From contig JAGZSY010000012.1 in assembly GCA_018380885.1 (NCBI GenBank), forward strand, positions 84,429 to 148,428: DNA of 64,000 nt. The letters run 5' to 3'. The stretch comes from Enterocloster asparagiformis (GTDB lineage Bacteria > Bacillota > Clostridia > Lachnospirales > Lachnospiraceae). Below, in pieces: positions 1 to 7,868 of this stretch (positions are counted from its first letter, which is position 1; every line of letters starts with the position of its first letter). The notes below the pieces were generated by a model. The model saw only the letters and a list, made by a program, of their open reading frames with translations, ran no database searches and was not told the origin of the DNA. The position numbers and the translations under genes are program-made.

Positions 1-472
1 CACGCCCAATTTGAAAAAAGCTTTGCTGCAATATCTGCAGAGCATGCAGATTATCCTGATCATCTGTAAAGATGTAGCCCGATCTGTTTTTCCTATGCTT
101 ACGGACAGCTCCATTCAAAGCACGGTATCTTGGCTGCAAAACATTATTATTTCCAGGGATTATTACATGACCTTCGGAGTCTGCTTTGTCCTGCTGAGCG
201 AGAACGCGCAGTCACCGGCTTTAAAACAGATATTGGGCGGGCTGATGCACTTTCAGTATCTGGGTTACCCTCTGAATGATATGAAGCCTTATGATTTCAG
301 ATTCGACTCCCGGTCAACCGCAGTCCTGCTGAAAAGTCTGGAAGAAAGAGATGTGGAACTGTTTGCATCGGAGCTACAGAGCCTGGCCCTTGATATTTTT
401 AAGGCCGGAAAAGAGAAGCTAATTGCCGGCGGCATCCATGAGGCCGAAGTTATCGCGCTGCCGCCTATTTAG
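1..472 (+). CDS. partial unrecognised protein (C-terminal part)
   Basis: The frame is open from the left edge, so the gene is probably cut by the window; the first possible internal start is TTG at 11. The visible ~153 residues are mostly helical with no signal peptide or clear membrane segment. I do not recognise the family; the mixed helical character would fit the effector-binding half of a transcription factor, but no DNA-binding motif is visible. A hairpin follows 28 bases after the stop. Confidence 0.5.
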   Translation, partial: TPNLKKALLQYLQSMQIILIICKDVARSVFPMLTDSSIQSTVSWLQNIIISRDYYMTFGVCFVLLSENAQSPALKQILGGLMHFQYLGYPLNDMKPYDFRFDSRSTAVLLKSLEERDVELFASELQSLALDIFKAGKEKLIAGGIHEAEVIALPPI

Positions 473-499
473 GGGGATTCATGCGGTGAAAACAGGAAA

Positions 500-527
500 T
501 GGCTCTGCGCTGTAAAAAGCGCGAGCC
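500..527. terminator. hairpin after the left-edge gene
   Basis: TGGCTC-T-GCGC and GCGC-GAGCCA form a stem with one bulge around an 8-base loop. No long T run follows on the + strand, so its strength as an intrinsic terminator is uncertain. The rest of 473-655 shows nothing recognisable. Confidence 0.4.
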
Positions 528-655
528 AAAACTGTTTGCCCTTTGAAGCTATCTTTATTTATATACATCCTAAGCATTTGCCGTCATAGCGACGATTTGG
601 ACGCCAGCTCTGAGGCATATTGATTCGCCCTCTGTTTTAGTTCGCTAATCAAATT

Positions 656-1405
656 CTATTCTTTTTCCAGCCGTTCCACAAACTGATTAACCGTATCGGT
701 GTACTCGATGGTCACAACCGCTCCCGGCCGGACTAAGAACTCAGTCACTCCATATTCCCCGCTGTCCGCCGCCCAGTCATAGGTGTACCCCAGCCTGGTC
801 CATGGGTAGGAGCTGTCAAAATAGGACCAGAGGATATTGTTCTCAAACCATTCCCGGTACTCCTCGGTTGTATCCTCCGGCAGTACATTCTGCATTTCAT
901 CTGTGGTGATATCGGTTAAATAAGCCGGCCTGCATATATCTTCCGGAGACACCCACATGGCTGTCACATGGGTGTAATTCCCGTCTGGCTGGACCCCTAC
1001 CAACTGCTTCAAACGCTGCGTCCAGTCTGTCACTCCCTTTTTGTGTTCCGGATACCACGCTGCGATTTCCTTGTCCGTAAAGGTCCATACCTCCTCCGGA
1101 AGCTCCAGAATTTCTCCTTCTACATACCGCTCCGGCTGATCATTCAGCGTCACCAGAAGAACGTTTCCGTCCTTCCAGGTCACCAACGGGCTGTCCTGTG
1201 TGATGGTTACCAGCGGAAGGATCTCATCCTCCTCCGCCATAACCGCGTCCAACACGGCCGCCCGATACAGCTGCTCCGGGGAATACTCTGCCTCCGCAGC
1301 CACCGGTTCTGTAAAACAAAACCGGCAGACAGCAGCCGTACCGGAAATGCATATGATTGACAAAAAAATCACAAATAGCGAAGAAAATTTCTTATTGAAA
1401 AGCAT
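656..1405 (-). CDS. membrane-anchored or secreted protein of unknown function
   Basis: 249 residues from the ATG at 1405, chosen because GGAGGT sits 5 bases upstream; the frame is open 26 codons further but lacks a comparable ribosome site. The N-terminus has two Lys followed by a hydrophobic stretch (about residues 7-28), a signal peptide or signal anchor, so the acidic remainder is probably extracytoplasmic. The body is rich in Trp, Tyr, Glu and Asp and carries no motif I can assign. It lies downstream of the LysM surface protein on the same strand, with about 196 bases between. Confidence 0.7.
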   Translation of the reverse strand: MLFNKKFSSLFVIFLSIICISGTAAVCRFCFTEPVAAEAEYSPEQLYRAAVLDAVMAEEDEILPLVTITQDSPLVTWKDGNVLLVTLNDQPERYVEGEILELPEEVWTFTDKEIAAWYPEHKKGVTDWTQRLKQLVGVQPDGNYTHVTAMWVSPEDICRPAYLTDITTDEMQNVLPEDTTEEYREWFENNILWSYFDSSYPWTRLGYTYDWAADSGEYGVTEFLVRPGAVVTIEYTDTVNQFVERLEKE

Positions 1406-1601
1406 AACCCACCTCCAAAGCTGGTATATCCATCGTTCTGTGCGCCAATTCCTCCTATGCCGCCTGGCTGTCAGCGCAGGCACCGATTATCATAAGAAAC
1501 AGCAAATCGGTCAGGTGGAACGCAGGAGGGACGGCGCAACCGAAATCCCTATGTCACGCCATCCCCTCCTTCAGAACCTATTCACAACAAAATCAATCCG
1601 G

Positions 1602-4600
1602 TTATTGTACCTTTCCAGGTACGTTCAACCTCTGTCCAACCTGCAGGTTGTAAATATCCAGTCCCGGATTCAGTACAAGAAGATCCTGCGCGCTGCACCC
1701 ATACTGTCTGCTGATTTTATTGAGCGTATCCCCTTTCTGTATGGCATAAATGCCTTTAGCGCCCTGTGCCGGGCCTGCCAGAAGAACATAAATTTCATTG
1801 GCGCCTGTATTGGTTCCGGTTGGAATATCAACCGTTACATTTCCATTCTCGTCCACGGTATACACGCCCGAAGCTGCGGTCAATGCCTTTGTCGCCTCAC
1901 CGTACCGATATAAGGTAACCGTGGTTCCTGGTGCAAAACCTGTCTGGCCTGTGGCCGGTACGGTCAGCTTCGCCGGTGTCAGAAGTGTCCCGGCGCTGGA
2001 AAGCTTCAACACAAGACCGTTTTCGGCTCCTCTTGCTGCAACCGGCTCTTTTACAGTTGCTGCGATTGGATCGGCTGACTGAACCGGTGCCGTGTGTACG
2101 CCCAGGCTAAGTTCGGTCGTTTCTCCAGCCACGTTCTTCATGGCCTGGCCGTCAAAGGACCATACGGCTTTCACAGTTCCTGACTCATTCCGGAGTGTCA
2201 CTTCCAGTTTCTTTCCGGAATCCCTGGCAGCCTGAACCACATCCCTTCCGATCACTGTCCCTGCAATCCCGACTGCCTGGTTATCCGCAGTTGCCTTCGG
2301 GATCACAATATTTACAGTCACGGCATTTACTTCCGGCTTCTGTATCTCGTTGATGACCGTCTGTGGAACCGTCACCAGAACCTCTAACGGATTCTGGCTG
2401 GTTGCTCCAGCAGTTCCCGCCGCATTGTTGACGGCGGACGCCTCCGGCTTCACGGTTACGGTTGTCTTTCCCTGGTCGGTCGCCGTTGTCACACGGTCGG
2501 TTGTCACGGTTGTCGTACTTCCTGTTATAGTTCCAGCCGCATCCTTATAAACCTCATAGGATACTGTTGTTTTCTTTCCGCTGCTGTCCGTTGTAGTGGT
2601 CTGTGTCGTTGTTACGCTGCCGCCATCTGCCGCAGCAGTCACATTGGTTATGCTTTTGGAAGACGTCGTTACGGTATGAGCGGCGCCGGAACCGTCAGAG
2701 GACCCGCCGCCTCCTCCACTGGACTCGCTTTCTATGGCTTTCCAGCCCGCCGTCACCGTTATATCCTGGTCCGGCATGATGAAGGTGGCAGTCTCTTTTG
2801 AGGCATCAGAGAAACCGACTCCGTCCACGGATGTCCATCCTGCAAAGCGGTATCCGCTCCTTGCTCCGGCCCGGACCGTCACCGTCTCACCAGCCGTATA
2901 GCTTCCTTCTCCTGTATCTGGTGATGCATAGCTTCCGTTTACTGTAACCCGATACTGTCCCTCCTTTGCAAATACCGGTGTTATAGTCGCTATGCCTGTT
3001 AAGACAACTTCAACCGCCTCATCCGTGCCCATTACGGCTCCATCCTGATCCAGCCATTCCTTTAAGAAATAGCCGTTCCCGCTATCCGGCTTCGCCCTTA
3101 ATTTAATCCTGGTTTTCTTATTCGGGCGGTAGATGATCTCATCCAGCCAAACCGTCCCGCCCTCTCCCGCCAGAACCGCTAATTCATTTCCCCCTGGCAG
3201 TCTTAAGGAGTTCAGCGGATTCGCGCCGCACAGAAGGTTCGTCAGGGTCAGTCCAGACACATCCAAAGCCGTCAGGGTGTTATCCTCACAGTTCAGCTTC
3301 ACAAGGCTTCCCGGAAGCGTCAAACCGGTCAGGTTGTTCCTCGAACAGTTTAATTGAGTTAAGTTTTCCAGTCCGGACACATCCAGGCACCCTGTTAATT
3401 TTCCCGTCAGGCCAAAGCTGAAATCCAGCCCTGTGATCTGCTTCGGCCATTCTACGCTCCATGTCACCACAGGCTGCACGCCACTTCCCCATGTGTCCGG
3501 ACTATGAGGGTCAAGGCAGCCGGCAAATTCCGACGGATACTGATCCAGCAACGCCTGGAACGCCGCTACATCATCCCGATCATAAAGAGGTTGGCTTGTC
3601 CAGGCCGCATAGACGTTAGTCTGCTGCTGAATGGGGCTGTCAAACGTGAACTCGCTGCTCCCCCCGTTCGCCGTCACCCATTTGTCAAAGGTATAACTGT
3701 CTTTCACCGGTTCTGATGGTTTCTCTGCTTTCTTTCCTTTCAAAACGATCTGGGGTTCTAATCCGTCCGTCGTATAAGGCGTGACGCCATCGTAAAAGAT
3801 GACGGTATAGTGGTCAACTGTTGCATACTGATCTCCAGGCACGGTCACAAAAGCACCCGTAGGAACCGGGTCGCTGGTGCCGATTTTTTCCCAGATTTCA
3901 TACTCCCCGTACGGTACTGAGCCAGATACGGGCAGCAACGTGCTTTCACCATCCGCTTTCAACAACAATTCCCTTTCGACACTGGGCCAGTCTGCATCAT
4001 CTAGTCGGAAGTGGGGGGATATACTGCCGCTACCCTGTCCCCCGTCCAGATTCATCTGCCCATCAATCCTCACATAGATTTCCGGCAGCTTCACGCCATA
4101 GTCCAGCTCATACCCCTGCGGCAGAACCGGTGTCAGGCAGTAGCTTCCAATCTCCGGACTATATGTACCATTACCGTCATTTAACTCGTGATCGGGGTCA
4201 ATCTCCCAGGTAATTCCCTTCACAGTCAGAGGTTCCGGCTGTGGATCTGTATCGTCTGCCAAGATATAACCTTTGGCCCTAAGCGTCACTGGCAGCGCGA
4301 GAGCCTCCCATTCCGTACCGGCCGGGACAAGACGGTTCTGTACCTCAGTACCCAGTATGTCAAAGACCATAATGCGTGTTACCACTTTGTCCGTCCGACG
4401 CACGGTTTTCTGCTCCGTTCCTCTCGGCGCAGACAGCGTGTTTCCACCGTCAGTTTCCTTCTGTCCGCTGTCATTTATCTTACAGACTTCGCAGACATAA
4501 CCGCAGGGGCGGCCCTTTACGGCTTCTATGTACCCGCAGCCGGCGTCATGCTCCCCCCGCTCATGCGGGCAGTCCCGCACATAGCATTCCTGTGTGTGAT

Positions 4601-4949
4601 CGTGGCCCGCGTCACTGCCGGACGCGGTTTGCACGCCCTCCTCATCATAGCCGCATTTCAGCGTGTCCGTATAACAGTCCGCCGTGTGTTTATGGCCGCA
4701 GGGGCAGCCCGGTACGGCCTCCTTGTATCCACAGTCGGCAGTATGCTGTGGATGGTGTTCACATAATCCCCCGTTATCCGCCTGTATCTCCTCTGCATAA
4801 ACGGCATGTACCGGCTGCGAGAACAACAGTGCCGCGCACAGCAACAAAGCAAACGGCCGTTTGCGTTTTGCATATCCCTTAATATTACCTCCCAATTCAT
4901 ATTTTTCAATAAATATCAACGGCTGCTGATAAGCTATCTCCTTACCCAC
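1602..4949 (-). CDS. large secreted surface protein: His/Cys-rich modules, LRR, InlB-type repeats, LysM
   Basis: Up to 1,115 residues. Order: signal peptide (basic KRKR then a hydrophobic run ending near VHAVYAEE), a His/Cys-rich region of repeated H-T-x-x-C and C-G-Y units (about residues 63-157), an InlB/Listeria-Bacteroides-type repeat (around 420-450), short leucine-rich repeats (about 510-590), a second bacterial repeat domain ending in a V-T-A-G-W signature, a Ser/Gly linker, Thr/Val-rich beta domains, and a C-terminal LysM (IQKGDTLNKISRQYG) for peptidoglycan binding. The start is unclear: the frame opens with GTG at 4949, but the only strong ribosome site (GGGAGGT) is internal and is followed by AATATT, so an ATT start at about 4888 would give a normal-length signal peptide. 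It follows the CstA gene by 24 bases and may share its transcript. Confidence 0.85.
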   Translation of the reverse strand: MGKEIAYQQPLIFIEKYELGGNIKGYAKRKRPFALLLCAALLFSQPVHAVYAEEIQADNGGLCEHHPQHTADCGYKEAVPGCPCGHKHTADCYTDTLKCGYDEEGVQTASGSDAGHDHTQECYVRDCPHERGEHDAGCGYIEAVKGRPCGYVCEVCKINDSGQKETDGGNTLSAPRGTEQKTVRRTDKVVTRIMVFDILGTEVQNRLVPAGTEWEALALPVTLRAKGYILADDTDPQPEPLTVKGITWEIDPDHELNDGNGTYSPEIGSYCLTPVLPQGYELDYGVKLPEIYVRIDGQMNLDGGQGSGSISPHFRLDDADWPSVERELLLKADGESTLLPVSGSVPYGEYEIWEKIGTSDPVPTGAFVTVPGDQYATVDHYTVIFYDGVTPYTTDGLEPQIVLKGKKAEKPSEPVKDSYTFDKWVTANGGSSEFTFDSPIQQQTNVYAAWTSQPLYDRDDVAAFQALLDQYPSEFAGCLDPHSPDTWGSGVQPVVTWSVEWPKQITGLDFSFGLTGKLTGCLDVSGLENLTQLNCSRNNLTGLTLPGSLVKLNCEDNTLTALDVSGLTLTNLLCGANPLNSLRLPGGNELAVLAGEGGTVWLDEIIYRPNKKTRIKLRAKPDSGNGYFLKEWLDQDGAVMGTDEAVEVVLTGIATITPVFAKEGQYRVTVNGSYASPDTGEGSYTAGETVTVRAGARSGYRFAGWTSVDGVGFSDASKETATFIMPDQDITVTAGWKAIESESSGGGGGSSDGSGAAHTVTTSSKSITNVTAAADGGSVTTTQTTTTDSSGKKTTVSYEVYKDAAGTITGSTTTVTTDRVTTATDQGKTTVTVKPEASAVNNAAGTAGATSQNPLEVLVTVPQTVINEIQKPEVNAVTVNIVIPKATADNQAVGIAGTVIGRDVVQAARDSGKKLEVTLRNESGTVKAVWSFDGQAMKNVAGETTELSLGVHTAPVQSADPIAATVKEPVAARGAENGLVLKLSSAGTLLTPAKLTVPATGQTGFAPGTTVTLYRYGEATKALTAASGVYTVDENGNVTVDIPTGTNTGANEIYVLLAGPAQGAKGIYAIQKGDTLNKISRQYGCSAQDLLVLNPGLDIYNLQVGQRLNVPGKVQ

Positions 4950-4973
4950 GCCAGCAGGCGCTCTACTGTCCGC

Positions 4974-6380
4974 TTACATCTTTCTTTTTGCTCTGCTTTT
5001 TAAAAATATCCCCATGCATACAAGTGAGAACACGATTCCGGCCGGGTAGGCAATTCCTTTCGTAAGCCGGAACCCTTCGTCAGCCATTAAGATGTACGTG
5101 CTGCTCACCCCCGACATAAACATGGCCGGCAATGCTGCCATAAAGCAGGCCCAAGTTCTTTTATTCTCAGTCAGATACATGGCTGCCGCCCATAACGCGA
5201 TCATAGCAAGCGTCTGGTTGCTCCAGGAAAAGTACCTCCAGATCACATCAAAATTCAGCTGTGTCAGCCAGGCGCCAACTGCCAGAAGCGGCGCCGCAAG
5301 GATCAGCCGCTTCCCGATCCGGTTCTGGTCCACCCGGAACCAGTCCGCAAGGGTAAGTCTGGCGCTTCGGAACGCAGTATCTCCCGATGTAATCGGGCAA
5401 ACCACCACTCCCACTACTGCCAGCGCGCCTCCCACAATGCCTAACAGAGAGGTGGAAATCTCATACACCACCCCGGATTGCCCCAGAGACGATAACGCTT
5501 CCTGCAATCCTCCGGTGGAACCATAGAACGCTACTCCGGCCGCTGCCCAGATCAGAGCGATCACGCCTTCGGAAATCATGGCTCCGTAAAATATTTTCCG
5601 CCCGTCCCTCTCGCTTTTCATACACCGGGCCATCATGGGCGACTGGGTGGCGTGGAATCCGGATACCGCTCCACAGGCCACCGTCACAAACAGATACGGC
5701 CAGACCGGCCTTCCTGACGGATGCAGGTTTTGCAGAGCCAGCTCCGGGATCTGGTATCCCTTGATGAGAATGCCTCCGCCCACTCCGATCACCATCAAAA
5801 TCAAGATCACGCCAAACACCGGATAGATCTTCCCAATCAGCTTGTCGATAGGCAACAAGGTCGCCAACAGATAATAGGCCAGGATCACCGCTACCCAGAA
5901 CGGAACATTCAGGCTTTCCGGCGTCAGCATGGCAATCAGTGTCGCCGGGCTTGTCACGAATACCGTCCCCACTAAAACCAGAAGCACCACGGAAAATATC
6001 CGCATGATCTGCTTCATGCCATTTCCTAAATAGCGCCCCACAATCTCCGATACGGAGGCTCCTCCCATGCGGCTGGAAATCATACCTGTCATATAGTCGT
6101 GGACTGCGCCTCCTAAGATGGAACCAAATACAATCCAGAGAAACACAACCGGCCCGAACACAGCTCCCATGAGTGCTCCGAAGATCGGCCCCGTTCCTGC
6201 GATGTTTAGCAACTGGATTAAAAACACCTTCCACGTCGGCATTTCCACGTAATCCACACCGTCCGCCATACTGACTGCAGGCGTTTCCCGGTCATCCGGC
6301 CCAAATACCCGCTCCACCAACCTGCCGTAAGTGCAATACCCGATAATCAAAAGTACAAGTGCAATGAAAAAGGTAATCAT
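4974..6380 (-). CDS. cstA: CstA-family transporter
   Basis: 468 residues, multi-spanning membrane protein. N-terminal motifs NIAGTGPIFGALMG and GGAVHDYMTG are typical of the carbon-starvation CstA family; members transport peptides or pyruvate (CstA and BtsT in E. coli). This is the short form of about 470 residues, against about 700 for E. coli CstA. The ATG at 6380 is preceded by GGGAGG at 6-base spacing. Upstream on the same strand lie a receiver-domain remnant and a structured leader, and divergently a LytTR regulator and sensor, an arrangement reminiscent of BtsS/BtsR-BtsT. The substrate cannot be read from sequence; pyruvate or short peptides are the family-based guess. Confidence 0.88.
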   Translation of the reverse strand: MITFFIALVLLIIGYCTYGRLVERVFGPDDRETPAVSMADGVDYVEMPTWKVFLIQLLNIAGTGPIFGALMGAVFGPVVFLWIVFGSILGGAVHDYMTGMISSRMGGASVSEIVGRYLGNGMKQIMRIFSVVLLVLVGTVFVTSPATLIAMLTPESLNVPFWVAVILAYYLLATLLPIDKLIGKIYPVFGVILILMVIGVGGGILIKGYQIPELALQNLHPSGRPVWPYLFVTVACGAVSGFHATQSPMMARCMKSERDGRKIFYGAMISEGVIALIWAAAGVAFYGSTGGLQEALSSLGQSGVVYEISTSLLGIVGGALAVVGVVVCPITSGDTAFRSARLTLADWFRVDQNRIGKRLILAAPLLAVGAWLTQLNFDVIWRYFSWSNQTLAMIALWAAAMYLTENKRTWACFMAALPAMFMSGVSSTYILMADEGFRLTKGIAYPAGIVFSLVCMGIFLKSRAKRKM

Positions 6381-6404
6381 CTTTAACCTCCCAGTCCACA
6401 TAAT

Positions 6405-6677
6405 CTAACCGTAGCCGGTATGTTCCTCCCTAAGTATTCTGTTGCAGCGCCCCAACGAAATCCAGATTCCTTTTTCTGTCGCCGGCTTCATCAAAAAATT
6501 GACTGCCCTCGCCCGGCAGGAAGCGACACCGAACCGCTCATCTTCACCCACCCAGACAATTTGGCTTCCCTCTGACGTCTGGTGGACTAAGATAGACAGC
6601 TCCTGATTTTCAATGTCATCGAAAGCAAATATCGTAATCGCATTTGCAATCGCCGGGTATTCCGCTTCTTTTCTGTT
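6405..6677 (-). pseudogene. receiver-domain (response regulator) remnant
   Basis: The minus strand is open from a TAA near 6680 to TAG at 6405 without ATG, GTG or TTG in a sensible place. The peptide contains SQIVWVGEDE followed by RARAVNFLMKPATEKGIW and LGRCNRIL, matching the last strand and Lys-Pro switch region of LytTR-class receiver domains (compare AVDYLLKPV). The phospho-acceptor half and any DNA-binding domain are missing. It sits immediately upstream of cstA, 24 bases before its start. Most likely a relic of a regulator gene. Confidence 0.55.
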
Positions 6678-6715
6678 CGTTTACTCCGGTTATCTCTCAA
6701 CTTTCAAAAAAGCAC

Positions 6716-6766
6716 AAAAGGGCGCCTGTCCTCCGATGGTATCAAGGGGGCAAGCGCCTTTATATA
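6716..6766 (-). promoter_or_regulatory. imperfect hairpin with T-rich tail in the cstA leader
   Basis: Read on the minus strand, AAAGGCGCTTGCCC pairs imperfectly with GGACAGGCGCCCTTT and is followed by TTTTGTGCTTTTTT. This resembles an intrinsic terminator inside the leader between the predicted promoter near 7006 and cstA, so an attenuator or cis-regulatory RNA is possible. I recognise no known riboswitch class. Confidence 0.35.
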
Positions 6767-6794
6767 AACAGTTTGAATTTTTGTACCGCATAAG

Positions 6795-6812
6795 GACAGA
6801 CTTCTGTCTGTC
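6795..6812 (-). promoter_or_regulatory. perfect 7-bp stem-tetraloop in the cstA leader
   Basis: GACAGAC-TTCT-GTCTGTC is a perfect stem with a 4-base loop, just upstream (minus-strand sense) of the T-tailed hairpin at 6716-6766. Together they make a compact structured leader. Confidence 0.35.
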
Positions 6813-6960
6813 TTGAATTATATGCCATATGCGTTCTGTACATTAAAGTCACCCCCCTCTTTCTTAAAAATGGGTACAAAAAATACAGCCCCTGTGACTG
6901 CATTTTTCACTGAACTTCCGGGGATTTCCACCTAAAATCATTTTGACTTTTACTTCCGGC

Positions 6961-6978
6961 TAAGCTATGATTAGCTTA
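6961..6978. repeat. 7-bp inverted repeat
   Basis: TAAGCTA-TGAT-TAGCTTA is a perfect palindrome with a 4-base spacer between the divergent cstA and LytTR genes. It could be an operator or a small stem in the cstA leader. Confidence 0.3.
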
Positions 6979-7005
6979 AATACTTTCCCAAATACCATTG
7001 GTTTC

Positions 7006-7014
7006 ATCTTAACA
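7006..7014 (-). promoter_or_regulatory. extended -10 reading toward cstA
   Basis: On the minus strand TGTTAAGAT is an extended -10 (TG, one base, TAAGAT). No good -35 is visible, as expected for an activator-dependent promoter. The tandem repeat at 7038-7076 lies about 40-75 bases upstream of the implied start, the usual place for LytTR sites. Confidence 0.4.
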
Positions 7015-7037
7015 CAAAAAAAATCAAATTTGTGGCC

Positions 7038-7076
7038 TTACACTAAATTGACACCTTTTTACACTAAATCGACACC
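7038..7076. promoter_or_regulatory. tandem direct repeat, probable LytTR-regulator binding site
   Basis: Two 18-base copies, TTACACTAAATTGACACC at 7038-7055 and TTACACTAAATCGACACC at 7059-7076, differ at one base and are spaced 21 bases apart, two helical turns. LytTR domains bind paired direct repeats with this period (YpdB and BtsR sites in E. coli). The site is 48 bases upstream of a LytTR gene and faces the cstA promoter on the other strand. Confidence 0.6.
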
Positions 7077-7124
7077 CCTTAGCAATTTTTTTGACTTTGT
7101 AACCAGTTTGGGAGGTATTAAATC

Positions 7125-7868
7125 ATGTTAAAAATTGCAGTCTGTGACGATGAGCCTCTGGATCTGAACCGGATTCAGGACCTTGTATCAGAATATATAA
7201 AAGATCATCCGAACCCGGGAGCTACCATAACCGGGTTTGACTCTTCGGAACGCTTATTAGAGCGCTTAAAGAACGAAACCTATCACATCTATCTTCTTGA
7301 TATTCTCATGAACGGGAAAAACGGAATTGAAGTTGGGCAGGTAATCCGGAAAAATGACAGCCACGCGGCCATTATCTATCTGACCGTGTCTCCGGACTAT
7401 GCGCTGGCCTCCTATTCCGTTGATGCGCAGCATTACCTATTAAAGCCCGTAGAAAAGGAAAAGTTCTTTCGGATTCTGGGCCGGGAGATTGAAAGCTTGT
7501 TAAAGGGAACCGACACCTATATCACGGTGCGCACCAAAAACGGGCTTAAATCCATTCGCACCGATCTCATCATGTATGTGGAACAGAATTACCATGTCTT
7601 TACATACCACTTGACAAATGACGCAGTTTTCGAAAGCGTTACCAGCCGTGCCAGCTTCGATCAAGAACTTCAAGCACTTTTAAAGGATTCCCGATTCGTA
7701 AAAATATCCTCCTCCATGCTTGTCAGCCTGCGCTGTATTAAAACCATCAACAAAAAGGGGCTGACTCTTCAGAATGGAAAAGAACTGTTAATCGCACGCA
7801 CGTATTCGGAGGCCAAACACCGCTACATGGAATACATGATTCAGGGGGTGAAACAGGATGATATTTGA
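7125..7868 (+). CDS. LytTR-family response regulator
   Basis: 247 residues. An N-terminal receiver domain has the acidic pair CDDE (residues 7-10), the phospho-acceptor Asp59 in YLLDI and the Lys in LLKPVEKEK; a C-terminal LytTR DNA-binding domain includes YVEQNYHVFTYH and FVKISSSMLVSL. The ATG follows GGGAGG by 9 bases. It overlaps the next gene by 11 bases, so regulator and sensor are translationally coupled. The paired repeat upstream is its probable own binding site, with the divergent cstA transcript as likely target. Confidence 0.92.
   Translation: MLKIAVCDDEPLDLNRIQDLVSEYIKDHPNPGATITGFDSSERLLERLKNETYHIYLLDILMNGKNGIEVGQVIRKNDSHAAIIYLTVSPDYALASYSVDAQHYLLKPVEKEKFFRILGREIESLLKGTDTYITVRTKNGLKSIRTDLIMYVEQNYHVFTYHLTNDAVFESVTSRASFDQELQALLKDSRFVKISSSMLVSLRCIKTINKKGLTLQNGKELLIARTYSEAKHRYMEYMIQGVKQDDI

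Noticed and set aside
6613..6816. 67-codon + strand gene in the cstA leader
   Set aside because: No ribosome site, overlaps the structured minus-strand leader and receiver remnant, composition not protein-like.
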